The notes below the pieces were generated by a model that saw nothing but the letters and a program-made list of their open reading frames with translations, had not been told where the DNA came from and searched no databases. A program made the position numbers and the translations under genes. A DNA stretch of 64,000 nucleotides from Natronorubrum halalkaliphilum (GTDB lineage Archaea; Halobacteriota; Halobacteria; Halobacteriales; Natrialbaceae), in assembly GCF_009834785.1 (NCBI RefSeq), contig NZ_WUYX01000027.1:25403-89402 (forward strand), given 5' to 3'. Positions 49,864 to 59,770 of this stretch are shown one piece after another. Numbering within the stretch: the stretch's first letter is position 1; every line of letters begins with the position of its first letter.

Positions 49864-51117
49864 ATGCAGATACAATGTCTTCACCAGACAACCCGTCCTC
49901 TGACAACAGTCAGGGGGGTCGAGTTCTTCCAGGGCACGTTAGATTCCACTGACGAAATAGAGTCAGCACGTGTTTTCGATACGACCCTCCGGGACGGCGA
50001 ACAGTCGCCCGGGACTTCGTTCTCCTACGACGATAAACGGCAGATCGCGTCCATTCTGGACGAGATGGGAACTCACGTCATCGAGGCGGGGTTCCCCGTC
50101 AACTCCGACGCGGAGTTCGAGGCCGTTCGCGATATTGCATCGGCAACTCAGACGACGACCTGCGGGTTAGCCCGCGTCGTCGATGCGGACATCGAGGCCG
50201 CACTGGACTCCGGTGTCGAGATGGTGCACACCTTCGTCAGCACCAGCGACGTCCAGATCGAGGACTCCATGCATGCAACGCGGGACGAAGTCGTACAGCG
50301 CGCAGTCGACTCGGTCGAACGCGTCAAAGAGACGGGAACGACCTGCATGTTCTCGCCGATGGACGCGACGCGAACCGACGAGCAGTTCCTGATCGACGTG
50401 ATCGAAGCGGTCACCGAGGCAGGCGTCGACTGGATCAACGTTCCGGACACCTGTGGCGTCGCCACACCGACCCGGTTCAAGGCACTGATCGAGAAGGTTC
50501 GTGCCCACACCGACGCGCGGATCGACGTCCACACGCACGACGACTTCGGACTGGCCACCGCGAACGCGCTGGCCGGCATCGAAGCGGGTGCCGATCAGGC
50601 CCAGGTTTCGGTCAACTCCATCGGCGAGCGGGCCGGCAACGCCGCCTACGAGGAGTACGTGATGGCCGTCGAGTCGCTCTACCAGACCGACACGGGGATC
50701 GACACGACCCGGATCGCGGAACTGTCCGAAATCGTCGAAGAGAAAAGCGCCATGGAGACGCCGGGCAACAAGCCCATCGTCGGTGCGAACGCCTTCTCCC
50801 ACGAGAGCGGCATCCACGCCGCCGGCGTGATCGAAAACTCCGACACCTTCGAACCTGGCGTCATGACTCCGGAGATGGTCGGCGCCGAGCGCCAACTTGT
50901 CATGGGGAAACACACCGGCACGCACTCCGTTCGGGAACGCCTGCGCGAGCGCGGGTACGATCCGACCGACGAACAGGTGTCGGCGGTCACCCGACGCGTC
51001 AAAGACTACGGCGCGGAGAAGCGCCGGGTCACGGTCGACGTCCTAGAGCGCTTCGCCGAAGCGGCCGGCGTCGAACGCCAGCGCGAACGCGAGGAAGAGG
51101 AGGAGGTGCACGTCTAA
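49864..51117 (+). CDS. leuA: 2-isopropylmalate synthase LeuA (short form), apparent N-terminal frameshift
   Basis: Condenses acetyl-CoA and 2-oxoisovalerate, the first leucine-specific step. Catalytic features are VFDTTLRDGEQSPGTSF, VHTHDDFGLATANALAG (HxH metal ligands) and SHESGIHAAGV. The C-terminal LeuA dimer/feedback domain is missing, and the protein ends in an acidic tail. A second frame from ATG 49875 reads SSPDNPSSDNSQGGR and stops 25 codons later; removing one G from the six-G run 49913-49918 would join it exactly to VEFFQGTLDS. So the real start is probably 49875, with a one-base indel, slippage or sequence error at the G-run. The coordinates given use the uninterrupted frame. A citramalate synthase role cannot be fully excluded. 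Confidence 0.85.
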   Translation: MQIQCLHQTTRPLTTVRGVEFFQGTLDSTDEIESARVFDTTLRDGEQSPGTSFSYDDKRQIASILDEMGTHVIEAGFPVNSDAEFEAVRDIASATQTTTCGLARVVDADIEAALDSGVEMVHTFVSTSDVQIEDSMHATRDEVVQRAVDSVERVKETGTTCMFSPMDATRTDEQFLIDVIEAVTEAGVDWINVPDTCGVATPTRFKALIEKVRAHTDARIDVHTHDDFGLATANALAGIEAGADQAQVSVNSIGERAGNAAYEEYVMAVESLYQTDTGIDTTRIAELSEIVEEKSAMETPGNKPIVGANAFSHESGIHAAGVIENSDTFEPGVMTPEMVGAERQLVMGKHTGTHSVRERLRERGYDPTDEQVSAVTRRVKDYGAEKRRVTVDVLERFAEAAGVERQREREEEEEVHV

Positions 51118-51217
51118 GCGATGTCCTCCCTGTTTGCTTCCGTCCGCGAGCCCCTGCTGTGGCGCTCGAGTCTCACGACTCGCAAGAATTGCATCACTTG
51201 CAAGACTCGCAAAGGTT

Positions 51218-51334
51218 ATGACCCTCGAGGCGCCTACGTCATCAATAATGACGACCCGCGCTTCGCTGTTGGCCCGGCCGGCCGCGGACAACAGCAGCGC
51301 GTTCGCTCCGATTCGTATTGTAGGGGCCAACTAG
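51218..51334 (+). CDS. possible leader peptide upstream of ilvB
   Basis: A 38-codon frame from ATG 51218 (or 28 codons from ATG 51248), ending at TAG 51332-51334. The C-terminal part reads SLLARPAADNSSAFAPIRIV, with some Leu/Ile/Val but no run of them. The stop codon lies inside hairpin AGGGGC-caacta-GCCCCT (51322-51339), the geometry expected if ribosome position controls folding. A chance ORF is the alternative. No archaeal precedent is claimed. Confidence 0.3.
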   Translation: MTLEAPTSSIMTTRASLLARPAADNSSAFAPIRIVGAN

Positions 51335-51339
51335 CCCCT
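51322..51339 (+). terminator. hairpin overlapping the leader-ORF stop codon
   Basis: Six-base stem AGGGGC/GCCCCT with loop caacta that contains part of the TAG stop. It lies 131 bp before the ilvB start. It could act as a terminator or processing site within the leu/ilv operon. Confidence 0.4.
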
Positions 51340-51470
51340 CACACAGCACCTTCTCATTATCGACCCGAATTCGTCGCATCGCTTCCACAGCGACACGCAA
51401 TCCACCAGATGACACCACACCAAACACCCCGTACACCAACAGAACGCCGTACTCCGGCGGGAGGTAATCG

Positions 51471-53297
51471 ATGAGCGAACGTGCAGCAAAGGTTACACCG
51501 GCCGAATCGGACGAACAGGACGACGACCAGATCGCGGACAGCGCGGTCCCGGACGCGGCCACCGAAGCTGAGACCGACGCCGATACGACGGCGGAACCGA
51601 CGCCCGAGCCCGTCACGAACGGTGCCGAAGCCGTCGTTCGCGCCCTCGAGAACGCCGGCGTCGAGTACGCCTTCGGCGTGCAAGGCGGCGCGATCATGCC
51701 CGTCTACGACGCGCTGTACGACTCCGATATCTACCACGTGACGATGGCCCACGAGCAGGGCGCGGCCCACGCGGCCGACGCCTACGGCATCGTCTCGGGC
51801 GAGCCAGGTATCTGCCTGGCCACGTCCGGACCGGGCGCGACCAACCTCGTCACCGGCATCGCGGACGCCGACATGGACTCGGATCCGCTCGTCGCCCTGA
51901 CGGGCCAGGTGCCGACGGAGTTCGTCGGCAACGACGCGTTCCAGGAGACCGACACGACCGGCGTCACGACGCCGGTCACGAAGGATAATACCTTCTCGAG
52001 CGATCCGGACCGCGTCGGCAGCGACGTCAGCGAGGCGTTCGCGCTCGCCCGCGAGGGACGACCCGGACCGACCCTGGTCGACCTGCCGAAAGACATCACG
52101 AAATCCGAGACGGACCGCGAACCCGACGAGCCGAACGTGCCCGACACCTACACCGTCCAGGAGCGGGCCGATCCGGCGATCGTCGACGCCGCGGCCGAGC
52201 GGATCGAGAACGCCGACCGACCGGTCATGCTGCTCGGTGGCGGCGTCATCAAGGGCGAGGCCAGCGAGGCTTGTCGCGAGTTCGCGATCGAACACGAGAT
52301 TCCGGTCGTGACGACCATGCCGGGCATCGGGTCGTTCCCGGAGAATCACGAGCTCTCGATGGAGATGGCCGGCATGCACGGCACCGGCTACGCTAACATG
52401 GCGATCACCCACTGCGACACCATGCTGGCGATCGGGACCCGATTCGACGACCGCCTGACCGGCGGGATCGAGACCTTCGCGCCAGATGCGGAGGTCATTC
52501 ACGTCGACATCGACCCCGCGGAAATCAGCAAGAACATCCACGCGGACTATCCGCTCGTCGGCGACGCCGAGACGGTCGTCGAGCAACTGCGCGAGGCGGT
52601 CGACGCCTCGCCGGAAGCCAAGAAGTGGCGCGCACAGTGCCAGCAGTGGAAGTCCGACTATTCGATGGCCTACGACGCGCCCGAGGACGAGCCGGTCCAG
52701 CCGGAGTTCGTCGTCGAGGCGTTAGACGAGGCCACCGCCGACGACACCATCGTCACGACCGGCGTCGGCCAACACCAGATGTGGGCCTGCCAGTACTGGA
52801 CCTACACCGAGCCCCGCACGTGGGTCTCGAGTCACGGTCTCGGGACGATGGGGTACGGACTCCCGGCGGCGATCGGCGCGCGACTCGCGGCCGACGACGA
52901 CCAGGACGTCGTCTGTATCGACGGCGACGGCTCGTTCCTGATGACGCTACAGGGGCTGTCCGTGGCCGTCCGCGAGAACTTAGACATCACCGTCGCCGTG
53001 CTCAACAACGAGTACATCGGGATGGTTCGACAGTGGCAGGACGCGTTCTTCGAGGGGCGTCACTCCGCGTCGAACTACAACTGGATGCCCGAGTTCGACA
53101 AACTCGCTGAGGCCTTCGGGGCGAGGGGCTTTCGCATCGACGGCTACGACGAGGTCGCCGACACGATCGAAGACGCCATCGCCTACGACGGCCCGTCCGT
53201 GATCGACGTCCACATCGATCCGGAGGCGAACGTCTATCCGATGGTGCCAAGCGGCGGCGACAACGGCCAGTTCGCGCTGGCGGAGGACCAGCTATGA
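51471..53297 (+). CDS. ilvB: acetolactate synthase large subunit
   Basis: A ThDP enzyme making acetolactate or acetohydroxybutyrate for valine, leucine and isoleucine. The 608 residues include an acidic disordered N-terminus (1-48). The PYR domain has FGVQGGAIMPVYDAL and the catalytic Glu in MAHEQGAAHAADAYG (~94). The central domain has VMLLGGGVI. The PP domain has the ThDP-Mg motif GDGSFLMTLQGLSVAVRENL (~485-504) followed by VLNNEYIGMVRQWQ. Its ATGA overlaps ilvN. GGAGGT precedes the start. Confidence 0.96.
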   Translation: MSERAAKVTPAESDEQDDDQIADSAVPDAATEAETDADTTAEPTPEPVTNGAEAVVRALENAGVEYAFGVQGGAIMPVYDALYDSDIYHVTMAHEQGAAHAADAYGIVSGEPGICLATSGPGATNLVTGIADADMDSDPLVALTGQVPTEFVGNDAFQETDTTGVTTPVTKDNTFSSDPDRVGSDVSEAFALAREGRPGPTLVDLPKDITKSETDREPDEPNVPDTYTVQERADPAIVDAAAERIENADRPVMLLGGGVIKGEASEACREFAIEHEIPVVTTMPGIGSFPENHELSMEMAGMHGTGYANMAITHCDTMLAIGTRFDDRLTGGIETFAPDAEVIHVDIDPAEISKNIHADYPLVGDAETVVEQLREAVDASPEAKKWRAQCQQWKSDYSMAYDAPEDEPVQPEFVVEALDEATADDTIVTTGVGQHQMWACQYWTYTEPRTWVSSHGLGTMGYGLPAAIGARLAADDDQDVVCIDGDGSFLMTLQGLSVAVRENLDITVAVLNNEYIGMVRQWQDAFFEGRHSASNYNWMPEFDKLAEAFGARGFRIDGYDEVADTIEDAIAYDGPSVIDVHIDPEANVYPMVPSGGDNGQFALAEDQL

Positions 53298-53980
53298 AAC
53301 GAGGGCTGGACGGTCCCGCCCCCGAGGAGCGACCGACCCCGCAGGGCCGGCGCAACAAGCAGGGCATTCGCATCGACCCCGAGGTCGAAGCGACCCACGA
53401 ACCCCGACGGACCGTCATCTCGGCGCTGGTCGAACACGAACCCGGCGTGCTCTCGGACGTCTCGGGACTGTTCTCGAGACGGCAGTTCAACATCGAGAGC
53501 CTGACGGTCGGACCGACGAACGACGACGACCGCGCCCGGATCACCGTCGTCGTCGAGGAGCCCGACCCCGGTATCGACCAGATCAAGAAACAGCTCCGGA
53601 AGCTGGTGCCGGTCATCTCGGTTCGGGAACTCGAGCCCGACGCGATGCGCCGAGAGCTGGCGCTCGTGAAAGTCGAGGCCGAGCGACCCGATCAGGTCGC
53701 CGCCGTCGCGGAGATGTACGACGGGAACACCGTCGACTCGTGCCCGGAGACGGCGACGATCGAGGTGACGGGTGCTCGCCAGAAGATCGAGGCCGCGATC
53801 GAGACTTTCAGCCAGTTCGGCATTCGGGAGATTTCCCGGACCGGGACGACGGCCCTCGCCCGCGGCACGGATGAGACGGCCGCGTCTCACTCGGTCGGAT
53901 CACCGGCCGCCGCGGAGGAACCGCCCGCCGACACGGCGAACCACCAGCAGACATACACTCACTCAACAGACGATGACTGA
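53294..53980 (+). CDS. ilvN: acetolactate synthase small (regulatory) subunit
   Basis: A 228-residue regulatory partner of IlvB. After a 35-residue disordered lead comes an ACT domain (~40-110, [20 protein letters not shown]) that should bind valine, and an IlvN C-terminal domain (~125-190). The last 30 residues are low-complexity. It overlaps ilvB by four bases and ilvC by eight, showing tight translational coupling and fixed stoichiometry. Confidence 0.95.
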   Translation: MKRGLDGPAPEERPTPQGRRNKQGIRIDPEVEATHEPRRTVISALVEHEPGVLSDVSGLFSRRQFNIESLTVGPTNDDDRARITVVVEEPDPGIDQIKKQLRKLVPVISVRELEPDAMRRELALVKVEAERPDQVAAVAEMYDGNTVDSCPETATIEVTGARQKIEAAIETFSQFGIREISRTGTTALARGTDETAASHSVGSPAAAEEPPADTANHQQTYTHSTDDD

Positions 53981-55028
53981 CGAATTCAACACCGAAATCT
54001 ACTACGACGACGACGCAGACGAATCGTACCTCGCGAACACGACGGTAGCCGTCCTGGGCTACGGCAGCCAGGGCCACGCCCACGCGCTCAATCTCCACGA
54101 CAGCGGGGTCGACGTGGTCGTCGGTCTGCGGGAGAGTTCATCTTCGCGCGCGGCGGCGAAAGAGGACGGACTCGAGGTTGCGACCCCGGTCGAAGCGGCG
54201 GCCCGGGCCGAGGTTATCTCCGTGCTGGTCCCGGATACGGTCCAGCCGGACGTCTTCGAGCAGATCAAACCGGAACTCGAGGAGGGTGACACGCTGCAGT
54301 TCGCCCATGGATTCAACATCCACTTCAACCAGATCCAGCCCCCTGAGAACGTGGACGTGACGATGATCGCACCGAAGTCCCCGGGCCACCTGGTCCGCCG
54401 GAACTACGAGAACGACCAGGGGACGCCGGGACTGCTGGCGATCTATCAGGACTACACCGGCGACGCGAAGGGACGCGCGCTGGCCTACGGGAAGGGCATC
54501 GGCTGTACGCGCGCCGGCGTCGTCGAAACGACGTTCCGCGAGGAGACCGAAACGGACCTCTTCGGCGAACAGGCCGTCCTCTGTGGCGGCATCGCCGAAC
54601 TGATCAAAGTCGGCTACGAGACGCTGGTCGATGCGGGCTACAGCCCCGAGATGGCCTACTTCGAGTGTATGAACGAGATGAAGCTCATCGTCGACCTCAT
54701 GTACGAGGGCGGGCTGGGCGCGATGTGGGATTCCGTCTCGGATACCGCCGAGTACGGTGGTCTCACTCGCGGGGACGACGTGGTCGACGACCGGGTCCGG
54801 GAGAACATGGAAGAGGTTCTCGAGCAGGTCCAAAACGGCGAGTTCGCGACCGAGTGGATCGCCGAGAACCAGGCGAACCGACCCGTCTACACGCAGCTCA
54901 ACCAGGCCGAAAAGAACCACGAGATCGAGGACGTCGGCGAACGCCTGCGCGACCTGTTCGCGTGGGAGGAAGGCCAGACGGAACAGGAGGACGAGGACGA
55001 AGAACAAACCCGCGTTCAAGCGGACTGA
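53973..55028 (+). CDS. ilvC: ketol-acid reductoisomerase
   Basis: Isomerises and reduces acetolactate with NAD(P)H. It has 351 residues, class I length. The Rossmann motif is [20 protein letters not shown] (~27-46), with [10 protein letters not shown] in the cofactor-phosphate loop. The catalytic domain has Mg ligands in [17 protein letters not shown] and [18 protein letters not shown]. The C-terminus ends in an acidic tail ([15 protein letters not shown]). The ATG at 53973 begins eight bases before the end of ilvN. Confidence 0.96.
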   Translation: MTDEFNTEIYYDDDADESYLANTTVAVLGYGSQGHAHALNLHDSGVDVVVGLRESSSSRAAAKEDGLEVATPVEAAARAEVISVLVPDTVQPDVFEQIKPELEEGDTLQFAHGFNIHFNQIQPPENVDVTMIAPKSPGHLVRRNYENDQGTPGLLAIYQDYTGDAKGRALAYGKGIGCTRAGVVETTFREETETDLFGEQAVLCGGIAELIKVGYETLVDAGYSPEMAYFECMNEMKLIVDLMYEGGLGAMWDSVSDTAEYGGLTRGDDVVDDRVRENMEEVLEQVQNGEFATEWIAENQANRPVYTQLNQAEKNHEIEDVGERLRDLFAWEEGQTEQEDEDEEQTRVQAD

Positions 55029-55041
55029 GAGGTGACCAACA

Positions 55042-55416
55042 ATGACACAAGAGACGAACGACCGTACCGACCGCACCAACCGCACCACTGACCGACGAAC
55101 GATCGGCGAAATCGATCACACGAACCCCTACACGGGGGAGACGGCTGGACAGCTGTTCAGCCGCGGCCCGATCGTCGTGACCGACGGCGGCGACCCGAAT
55201 AGCACGACCCGAGCCACGACGGACGGGGATGCCGATGTCGATGTCGATACCGAGTCCGAAGAGCCGACGACGGATTCGACCGACCGACCCGGCGAGGACG
55301 GATCGATGAAATCCGTCGATCATACGCCGCCGAACCAGGCCGAGGACGCAAACGCCGTCTTCGAGCGCGGCAGCGAACACGAACAGGCCACGGTGACGCC
55401 CGAGGACGAGGAATGA
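55042..55416 (+). CDS. uncharacterised operon protein with duplicated DHT-P-FxRG motif
   Basis: A 124-residue, very acidic and mostly disordered protein between ilvC and leuC. It contains two copies of a ~20-residue motif: [20 protein letters not shown] (~24-43) and [20 protein letters not shown] (~92-111), sharing D-H-T, P, E, A and F-x-R-G. The GAGGTGA upstream is a good ribosome-binding site, and its stop overlaps the leuC start (ATGA), so it is translated with the pathway enzymes. I recall an unnamed gene at this place in other haloarchaeal leu operons. It may be a scaffold or assembly peptide; function is unknown. Confidence 0.7.
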   Translation: MTQETNDRTDRTNRTTDRRTIGEIDHTNPYTGETAGQLFSRGPIVVTDGGDPNSTTRATTDGDADVDVDTESEEPTTDSTDRPGEDGSMKSVDHTPPNQAEDANAVFERGSEHEQATVTPEDEE

Positions 55417-56834
55417 GCGAGGGCACACTGTACGACAAGGTCTGGGACCGACACAAGGTCACGACGCTGCCCACCGGACAGGATCAGCTGTTCGTCGGCC
55501 TCCACCTCATCCACGAGGTGACGAGTCCACAGGCGTTCGGGATGCTCCGCGAGCGCGACCTCGAGGTCGCCTTTCCGGAACTGACCCACGCGACGGTCGA
55601 CCACATCGTGCCGACCGCCGACCAGTCCCGACCGTACGCGGAAGACGCCGCCGAAGAGATGATGACGGAACTCGAGGACAACGTCCGGGAGGCAGGCATC
55701 GAGTTTTCGGATCCGAACTCCGGCGACCAGGGGATCGTCCACGTCATCGGTCCGGAGCAGGGGATCACCCAGCCCGGGAAGACGATCGTCTGTGGCGACT
55801 CTCACACCTCGACTCACGGCGCGTTCGGCGCGCTCGCGTTCGGGATCGGCACCAGCCAGATCCGAGACGTACTCGCGACGGGCACGCTCGCGTTCGAGAA
55901 ACAGAAGGTTCGCAAGATCCAGGTCGACGGCGAACTCGGCGAGGGCGTCGAGGCGAAGGACGTCATCCTCGAGATCATTCGCCGACTCGGCACCGAAGGC
56001 GGCGTCGGCTACGTCTACGAGTACGCCGGCGAGGCCATCGAGAACCTCGGCATGGAAGGCCGGATGTCGATCTGTAACATGTCCATCGAAGGCGGCGCTC
56101 GCGCGGGCTACGTCAACCCGGACGAGACCACCTACGAGTGGATGAAGGAGACGGACTACTTCCGGGACAATCCCGAGAAGTTCGACGAACTCAAACCGTA
56201 CTGGGAGTCGATCCGCTCCGACGCGGACGCCGAGTACGACGACGTGGTCACGATCGACGCGAACGAACTCGAGCCGGTCGTCACCTGGGGCACCACGCCC
56301 GGACAGGGGATCGGCATCGCGGAGGAGATTCCGGCACCCGAGGACCTCCCCGAGGACAAACGGGACACCGCCCGGCGCGCCCAGGAGCACATGCGCGTCG
56401 ACCCTGGGGAGACGATGGACGGCTACGAGATCGACGTCACGTTCCTCGGCTCCTGTACGAACGCCCGCCTGCCGGATCTGCGACGTGCGGCGGAGATCGT
56501 CCAGGGCCGCCAGGTTCACGACGACGTCCGCGCGATGGTCGTCCCCGGCAGCCAGCGCGTCCAGGAGGCCGCGGAGGCCGAAGGCCTCAAAGACATCTTC
56601 GAAGACGCCGGCTTCGACTGGCGAAACGCCGGCTGTTCGATGTGTCTCGGTATGAACGAAGACCAACTCGAGGGCGACGAGGCCTGCGCTTCCTCCTCGA
56701 ACCGGAACTTCGTCGGCCGGCAGGGGAGCAAGGACGGGCGCACCATCCTGATGAACCCGCAGATGGTCGCCGCGGCGGCGATCACCGGGGAAGTGACTGA
56801 CGTGCGCGAATTGAAGGAGGTGACGACCGCATGA
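55413..56834 (+). CDS. leuC: 3-isopropylmalate dehydratase large subunit
   Basis: Aconitase-family hydro-lyase subunit of 473 residues, isomerising 2- to 3-isopropylmalate with LeuD. The three [4Fe-4S] cysteines are visible: [14 protein letters not shown] (~348) and [15 protein letters not shown] (~409 and 412). HIVPTADQ and [19 protein letters not shown] form the active-site region. The start overlaps the preceding orf and the stop overlaps leuD (ATGA at 56831-56834). Confidence 0.96.
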   Translation: MSEGTLYDKVWDRHKVTTLPTGQDQLFVGLHLIHEVTSPQAFGMLRERDLEVAFPELTHATVDHIVPTADQSRPYAEDAAEEMMTELEDNVREAGIEFSDPNSGDQGIVHVIGPEQGITQPGKTIVCGDSHTSTHGAFGALAFGIGTSQIRDVLATGTLAFEKQKVRKIQVDGELGEGVEAKDVILEIIRRLGTEGGVGYVYEYAGEAIENLGMEGRMSICNMSIEGGARAGYVNPDETTYEWMKETDYFRDNPEKFDELKPYWESIRSDADAEYDDVVTIDANELEPVVTWGTTPGQGIGIAEEIPAPEDLPEDKRDTARRAQEHMRVDPGETMDGYEIDVTFLGSCTNARLPDLRRAAEIVQGRQVHDDVRAMVVPGSQRVQEAAEAEGLKDIFEDAGFDWRNAGCSMCLGMNEDQLEGDEACASSSNRNFVGRQGSKDGRTILMNPQMVAAAAITGEVTDVRELKEVTTA

Positions 56835-57487
56835 TCCGGGAGGTCCGAACCGACGGCGGTGAGGTCGAGATTCCGGAAGTCGATTCCGTCTCCGGTTCGG
56901 GCGTCCCGATTCGGGGCAACGATATCGACACCGACCAGATCATCCCGGCACGGTTCATGAAGGTTGTCACCTTCGACGGGTTAGGCGAGTTCGCGTTCTT
57001 CGACCTGCGGTTCGATGACGACGACAACCAGAAGGAGCATCCGTTCAACGAAGACCGATTCCAGGATTCGTCGGTGATGGTTGTCAACAGCAACTTCGGC
57101 TGTGGCTCCTCGCGCGAGCACGCCCCTCAGGCGCTGATGCGCTGGGGGATCGACGCGGTGATCGGCGAGAGCTTCGCCGAGATTTTCGCGGGGAACTGTC
57201 TGGCCCTCGGTATTCCGACCGTCACTGCTGACAGCGAGACGATTCAGGAACTCCAGGAGTGGGTCGACGCGAACCCCGACGGCGACATCGACATCGACGT
57301 CGACGCAGAAACCGTCACATACGGCGACACCACCGTCGACGTCACCGTCGACGAGGCCCAGCGCAAGGCCTTGGTCGAGGGCGTTTGGGACACGACGGCG
57401 CTGATGAAGTCAAACGCGGGCGAAGTGCGGAAGAAGGCGGAAGAACTGCCGTACGTCGACGACGCGGCGATTCCCGACGCCGAGTAG
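56831..57487 (+). CDS. leuD: 3-isopropylmalate dehydratase small subunit
   Basis: A 218-residue swivel domain. [20 protein letters not shown] and [20 protein letters not shown] are the family signatures. A strong SD, GGAGGTGA, ends ten bases before the start, inside leuC. The N-terminus has an extra ~25 residues compared with short archaeal LeuD. The operon continuity breaks after this gene: the next gene has different composition. Confidence 0.95.
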   Translation: MIREVRTDGGEVEIPEVDSVSGSGVPIRGNDIDTDQIIPARFMKVVTFDGLGEFAFFDLRFDDDDNQKEHPFNEDRFQDSSVMVVNSNFGCGSSREHAPQALMRWGIDAVIGESFAEIFAGNCLALGIPTVTADSETIQELQEWVDANPDGDIDIDVDAETVTYGDTTVDVTVDEAQRKALVEGVWDTTALMKSNAGEVRKKAEELPYVDDAAIPDAE

Positions 57488-57655
57488 GCTCGAGTCGACG
57501 ACCTCGAAACCGAGCGAATCGGCGGTTTGTTTTCCATCTGTCGCTTTTGTGTCGCACTTTGTTGCTCTCATACCGTGAATTGTAAAGGTACTCGCCTACA
57601 TTCTGGAAGGACTAACTGTTAAGCCCCCGGTCGGAATCCCTGTCTAATAGAGACC

Positions 57656-58420
57656 GTGACTCAGTATAATCCCACCCACACTCTCATTGTGAGCTATCCA
57701 ATAGAGGGTACGCCACGTCATGATGCAATACTATTCAAGGCCATCCAGGCCGCGTCGTCCTCCACAGACCAGCTAGTTCTATTGATCGAGACAGAGACGG
57801 TTATTGACGACTACCCTTCAGTCATTCAACAGTTAGATGATAGGATTTCACGAACCGGTCACACTGATGCTGTGAGATACGAAGCAGACGTGTCTACTAG
57901 TTCACTAGAAGCGATCCAGTCACTTCTGGAGATGACTGGGACTGCTCGTGTTTACGGCGTGAGGAACGTCGAACTTGTACGTGACGCAGAAACGTGTCTT
58001 CGATACGTTCCTGAGCACGAAAAGTTCACGATTAGTGATACATCGTCTACTGGAATTGTCAACGCTGTTCAGAACGCCATCAACGGTGAACCGGCAGTGG
58101 TTCTTCCGAACCGTCCAATAGCGGAGTGGGAAGATACCGGTGTGGACTGTAGCATCTCTCCACCGTCCCTCTGTCTTGGAAACGTTTGCCACGACCTCTC
58201 TCGACTCGCATCGGTTGAACCGTGTCCAGAACAATTGGTAATCGAACTACACTGGTACGAGTCGGAGCAAGGTCGAATCGGAAAGGCAATCGGTTGGATT
58301 TCTTCGCGGACCGGCCTGTCACGACCAGACACACTCCATTTCGAATCGACAGCAGAGTTCTCCGACGTTGAAGAGGGTCTCCAAGCGGTGACATCCGAGA
58401 TCGGGCAAGAAACACTCTGA
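57656..58420 (+). CDS. AT-richer orphan gene inserted between leuD and leuB
   Basis: A 254-residue protein from GTG 57656. Codon use is markedly less GC-biased than in leuD or leuB, and the upstream 150 bp is also AT-rich. The N-terminal half (HTLIVSYPIEGTPRHDAILF, QLVLLIETETVIDDYPSVI) looks like an alpha/beta fold of alternating strands and helices. No membrane helix or catalytic motif was recognised. Foreign composition inside a conserved operon indicates recent acquisition. A role in amino-acid metabolism is not implied. Confidence 0.65.
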   Translation: MTQYNPTHTLIVSYPIEGTPRHDAILFKAIQAASSSTDQLVLLIETETVIDDYPSVIQQLDDRISRTGHTDAVRYEADVSTSSLEAIQSLLEMTGTARVYGVRNVELVRDAETCLRYVPEHEKFTISDTSSTGIVNAVQNAINGEPAVVLPNRPIAEWEDTGVDCSISPPSLCLGNVCHDLSRLASVEPCPEQLVIELHWYESEQGRIGKAIGWISSRTGLSRPDTLHFESTAEFSDVEEGLQAVTSEIGQETL

Positions 58421-58423
58421 CTC

Positions 58424-58649
58424 CGATCCCGTCTTGTTCGCAGAACTCGGCGAGGTCCTGCTCGAACCGGCACGGACTGGGTCCGACGCGGCCACGCTTG
58501 AGACGCCGCCGCTCGCGCCCTTTGGTCCCCTCGTCGCCACGAACGGCGACCACCGCGTTCCGCTGTGGCACGACGACTACGAGACGACCGACCGCATCGT
58601 CCTCGAGGACGGCGACCCGACCGTGACCGGTGGGTATCACCACGTGTGA
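58424..58649 (+). pseudogene. remnant C-terminal fragment of a high-GC gene
   Basis: Directly after the orphan gene, a high-GC, haloarchaeal-looking frame resumes (DPVLFAELGEVLLEPARTGS ... VLEDGDPTVTGGYHHV) and ends at TGA 58647-58649. It has no ATG or GTG start; TTG 58434 is the only possible one. It looks like the tail of a gene whose front was replaced by the AT-rich insertion, although a short genuine protein cannot be excluded. Confidence 0.5.
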
Positions 58650-58721
58650 ACGGGCGACGACGCCGGCCACATATCGTACGAAACCGAACGGTTTTCCAGC
58701 CCCGCTGCGTCCGGTGAGACA

Positions 58722-59705
58722 ATGACTCACGAAATCGCCGTCATTCCGGGCGACGGAATCGGACAGGAAGTTATCCCCGCCGCGGTCGAGGTCCTCGAGG
58801 CCCTCGACATCGACTTCGAGTTCGTCGAAGCGGACGCGGGCGACGCCGTCCTCGAGGAGACGGGCGAGGCGCTGCCACAGGAGACGTACGACCTCGCGGC
58901 GTCGGCCGACGCGACGCTGTTCGGGGCTGCCGGCGACAGCGCGGCGGACGTCATTCTGCCGCTTCGGGAGGCCGTCGGCTCGTTCGTCAACATTCGGCCC
59001 GCGAAGGCCTATCCGGGGATCGACGCCGTGCGTCCCGAGACGGATCTGGTCTTCCTCCGCGAGAACACCGAAGGCGTCTACGCCGGTCTTGAGGATCGAC
59101 TGACCCAGGACGTTTCGACGCTCACCCGCGTCGTCACCGAGTCGGCCTCGGAAACCCTCGCCGAGTTCGCCTGCGACTACGTTTCGGACGCCGACGACCA
59201 CGACGGGTTCACGATCGTTCACAAGGCAAACGTCATGCGCGAGACGGACGGCCTGTTCCGCGACACCGTCAAATCGGTCGCCGACGACCGCGGCGTCGAC
59301 ACCGACGAGGTGCTGATGGACGCCTTCGCGACGCGGGTCTGTCTCGAGCCCGAGCAGTTCGACGTCGTCGCGTGTCCGAACCTCGCCGGCGACGTCCTCT
59401 CGGATCTGGCCGCGGGCCTCGTCGGCGGCCTCGGGCTCTTGCCAAGCGCCAACGTCGGCCCGGAACGCGCCCTGTTCGAACCCGTCCACGGCACCGCACC
59501 CGATATCGCCGGCGAGGGCATCGCGAACCCCGCGGCGACGATCATCTCGGCGGCCATGCTGCTCGAGTACCTCGGATACGAAGACGAAAGCGAGAGGGTC
59601 AACGAGGCCGTCGAGGTGACGCTCGAGGAAGGGCCGCGAACCGCGGATCTGGGCGGTGACGCCTCGACCGAGGACGTGCCCGAGGCGATCATCGAGCGGC
59701 TGTAG
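58722..59705 (+). CDS. leuB: 3-isopropylmalate dehydrogenase
   Basis: Oxidative decarboxylation of 3-isopropylmalate with NAD. It has 327 residues. The N-terminal [35 protein letters not shown], the catalytic Lys in [16 protein letters not shown], the Mg-site [18 protein letters not shown] and [19 protein letters not shown] are all present. Isocitrate or homoisocitrate dehydrogenase paralogues share the fold; operon position makes leuB the clear choice. An AT-rich insertion separates it from leuD. Confidence 0.94.
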   Translation: MTHEIAVIPGDGIGQEVIPAAVEVLEALDIDFEFVEADAGDAVLEETGEALPQETYDLAASADATLFGAAGDSAADVILPLREAVGSFVNIRPAKAYPGIDAVRPETDLVFLRENTEGVYAGLEDRLTQDVSTLTRVVTESASETLAEFACDYVSDADDHDGFTIVHKANVMRETDGLFRDTVKSVADDRGVDTDEVLMDAFATRVCLEPEQFDVVACPNLAGDVLSDLAAGLVGGLGLLPSANVGPERALFEPVHGTAPDIAGEGIANPAATIISAAMLLEYLGYEDESERVNEAVEVTLEEGPRTADLGGDASTEDVPEAIIERL

Positions 59706-59770
59706 TTCGCTTCGTTTTCCGTCGGTGTGTGGTCGACTATCCCCGTGCCGGGTATCGGTGGAGTCTCAAG

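Larger units (their letters stand above)
51118..51470. other. leuA-ilvB intergenic region with possible attenuator
   Basis: The gap of about 350 bp inside an otherwise tight operon contains the possible leader ORF 51218-51334 and a hairpin 51322-51339. It also has near-repeats gcaagaatt/gcaagactcgcaaag at ~51182-51213. An SD-like GGAGGT stands nine bases before the ilvB ATG, so ilvB is read from a leadered message. Confidence 0.5.
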
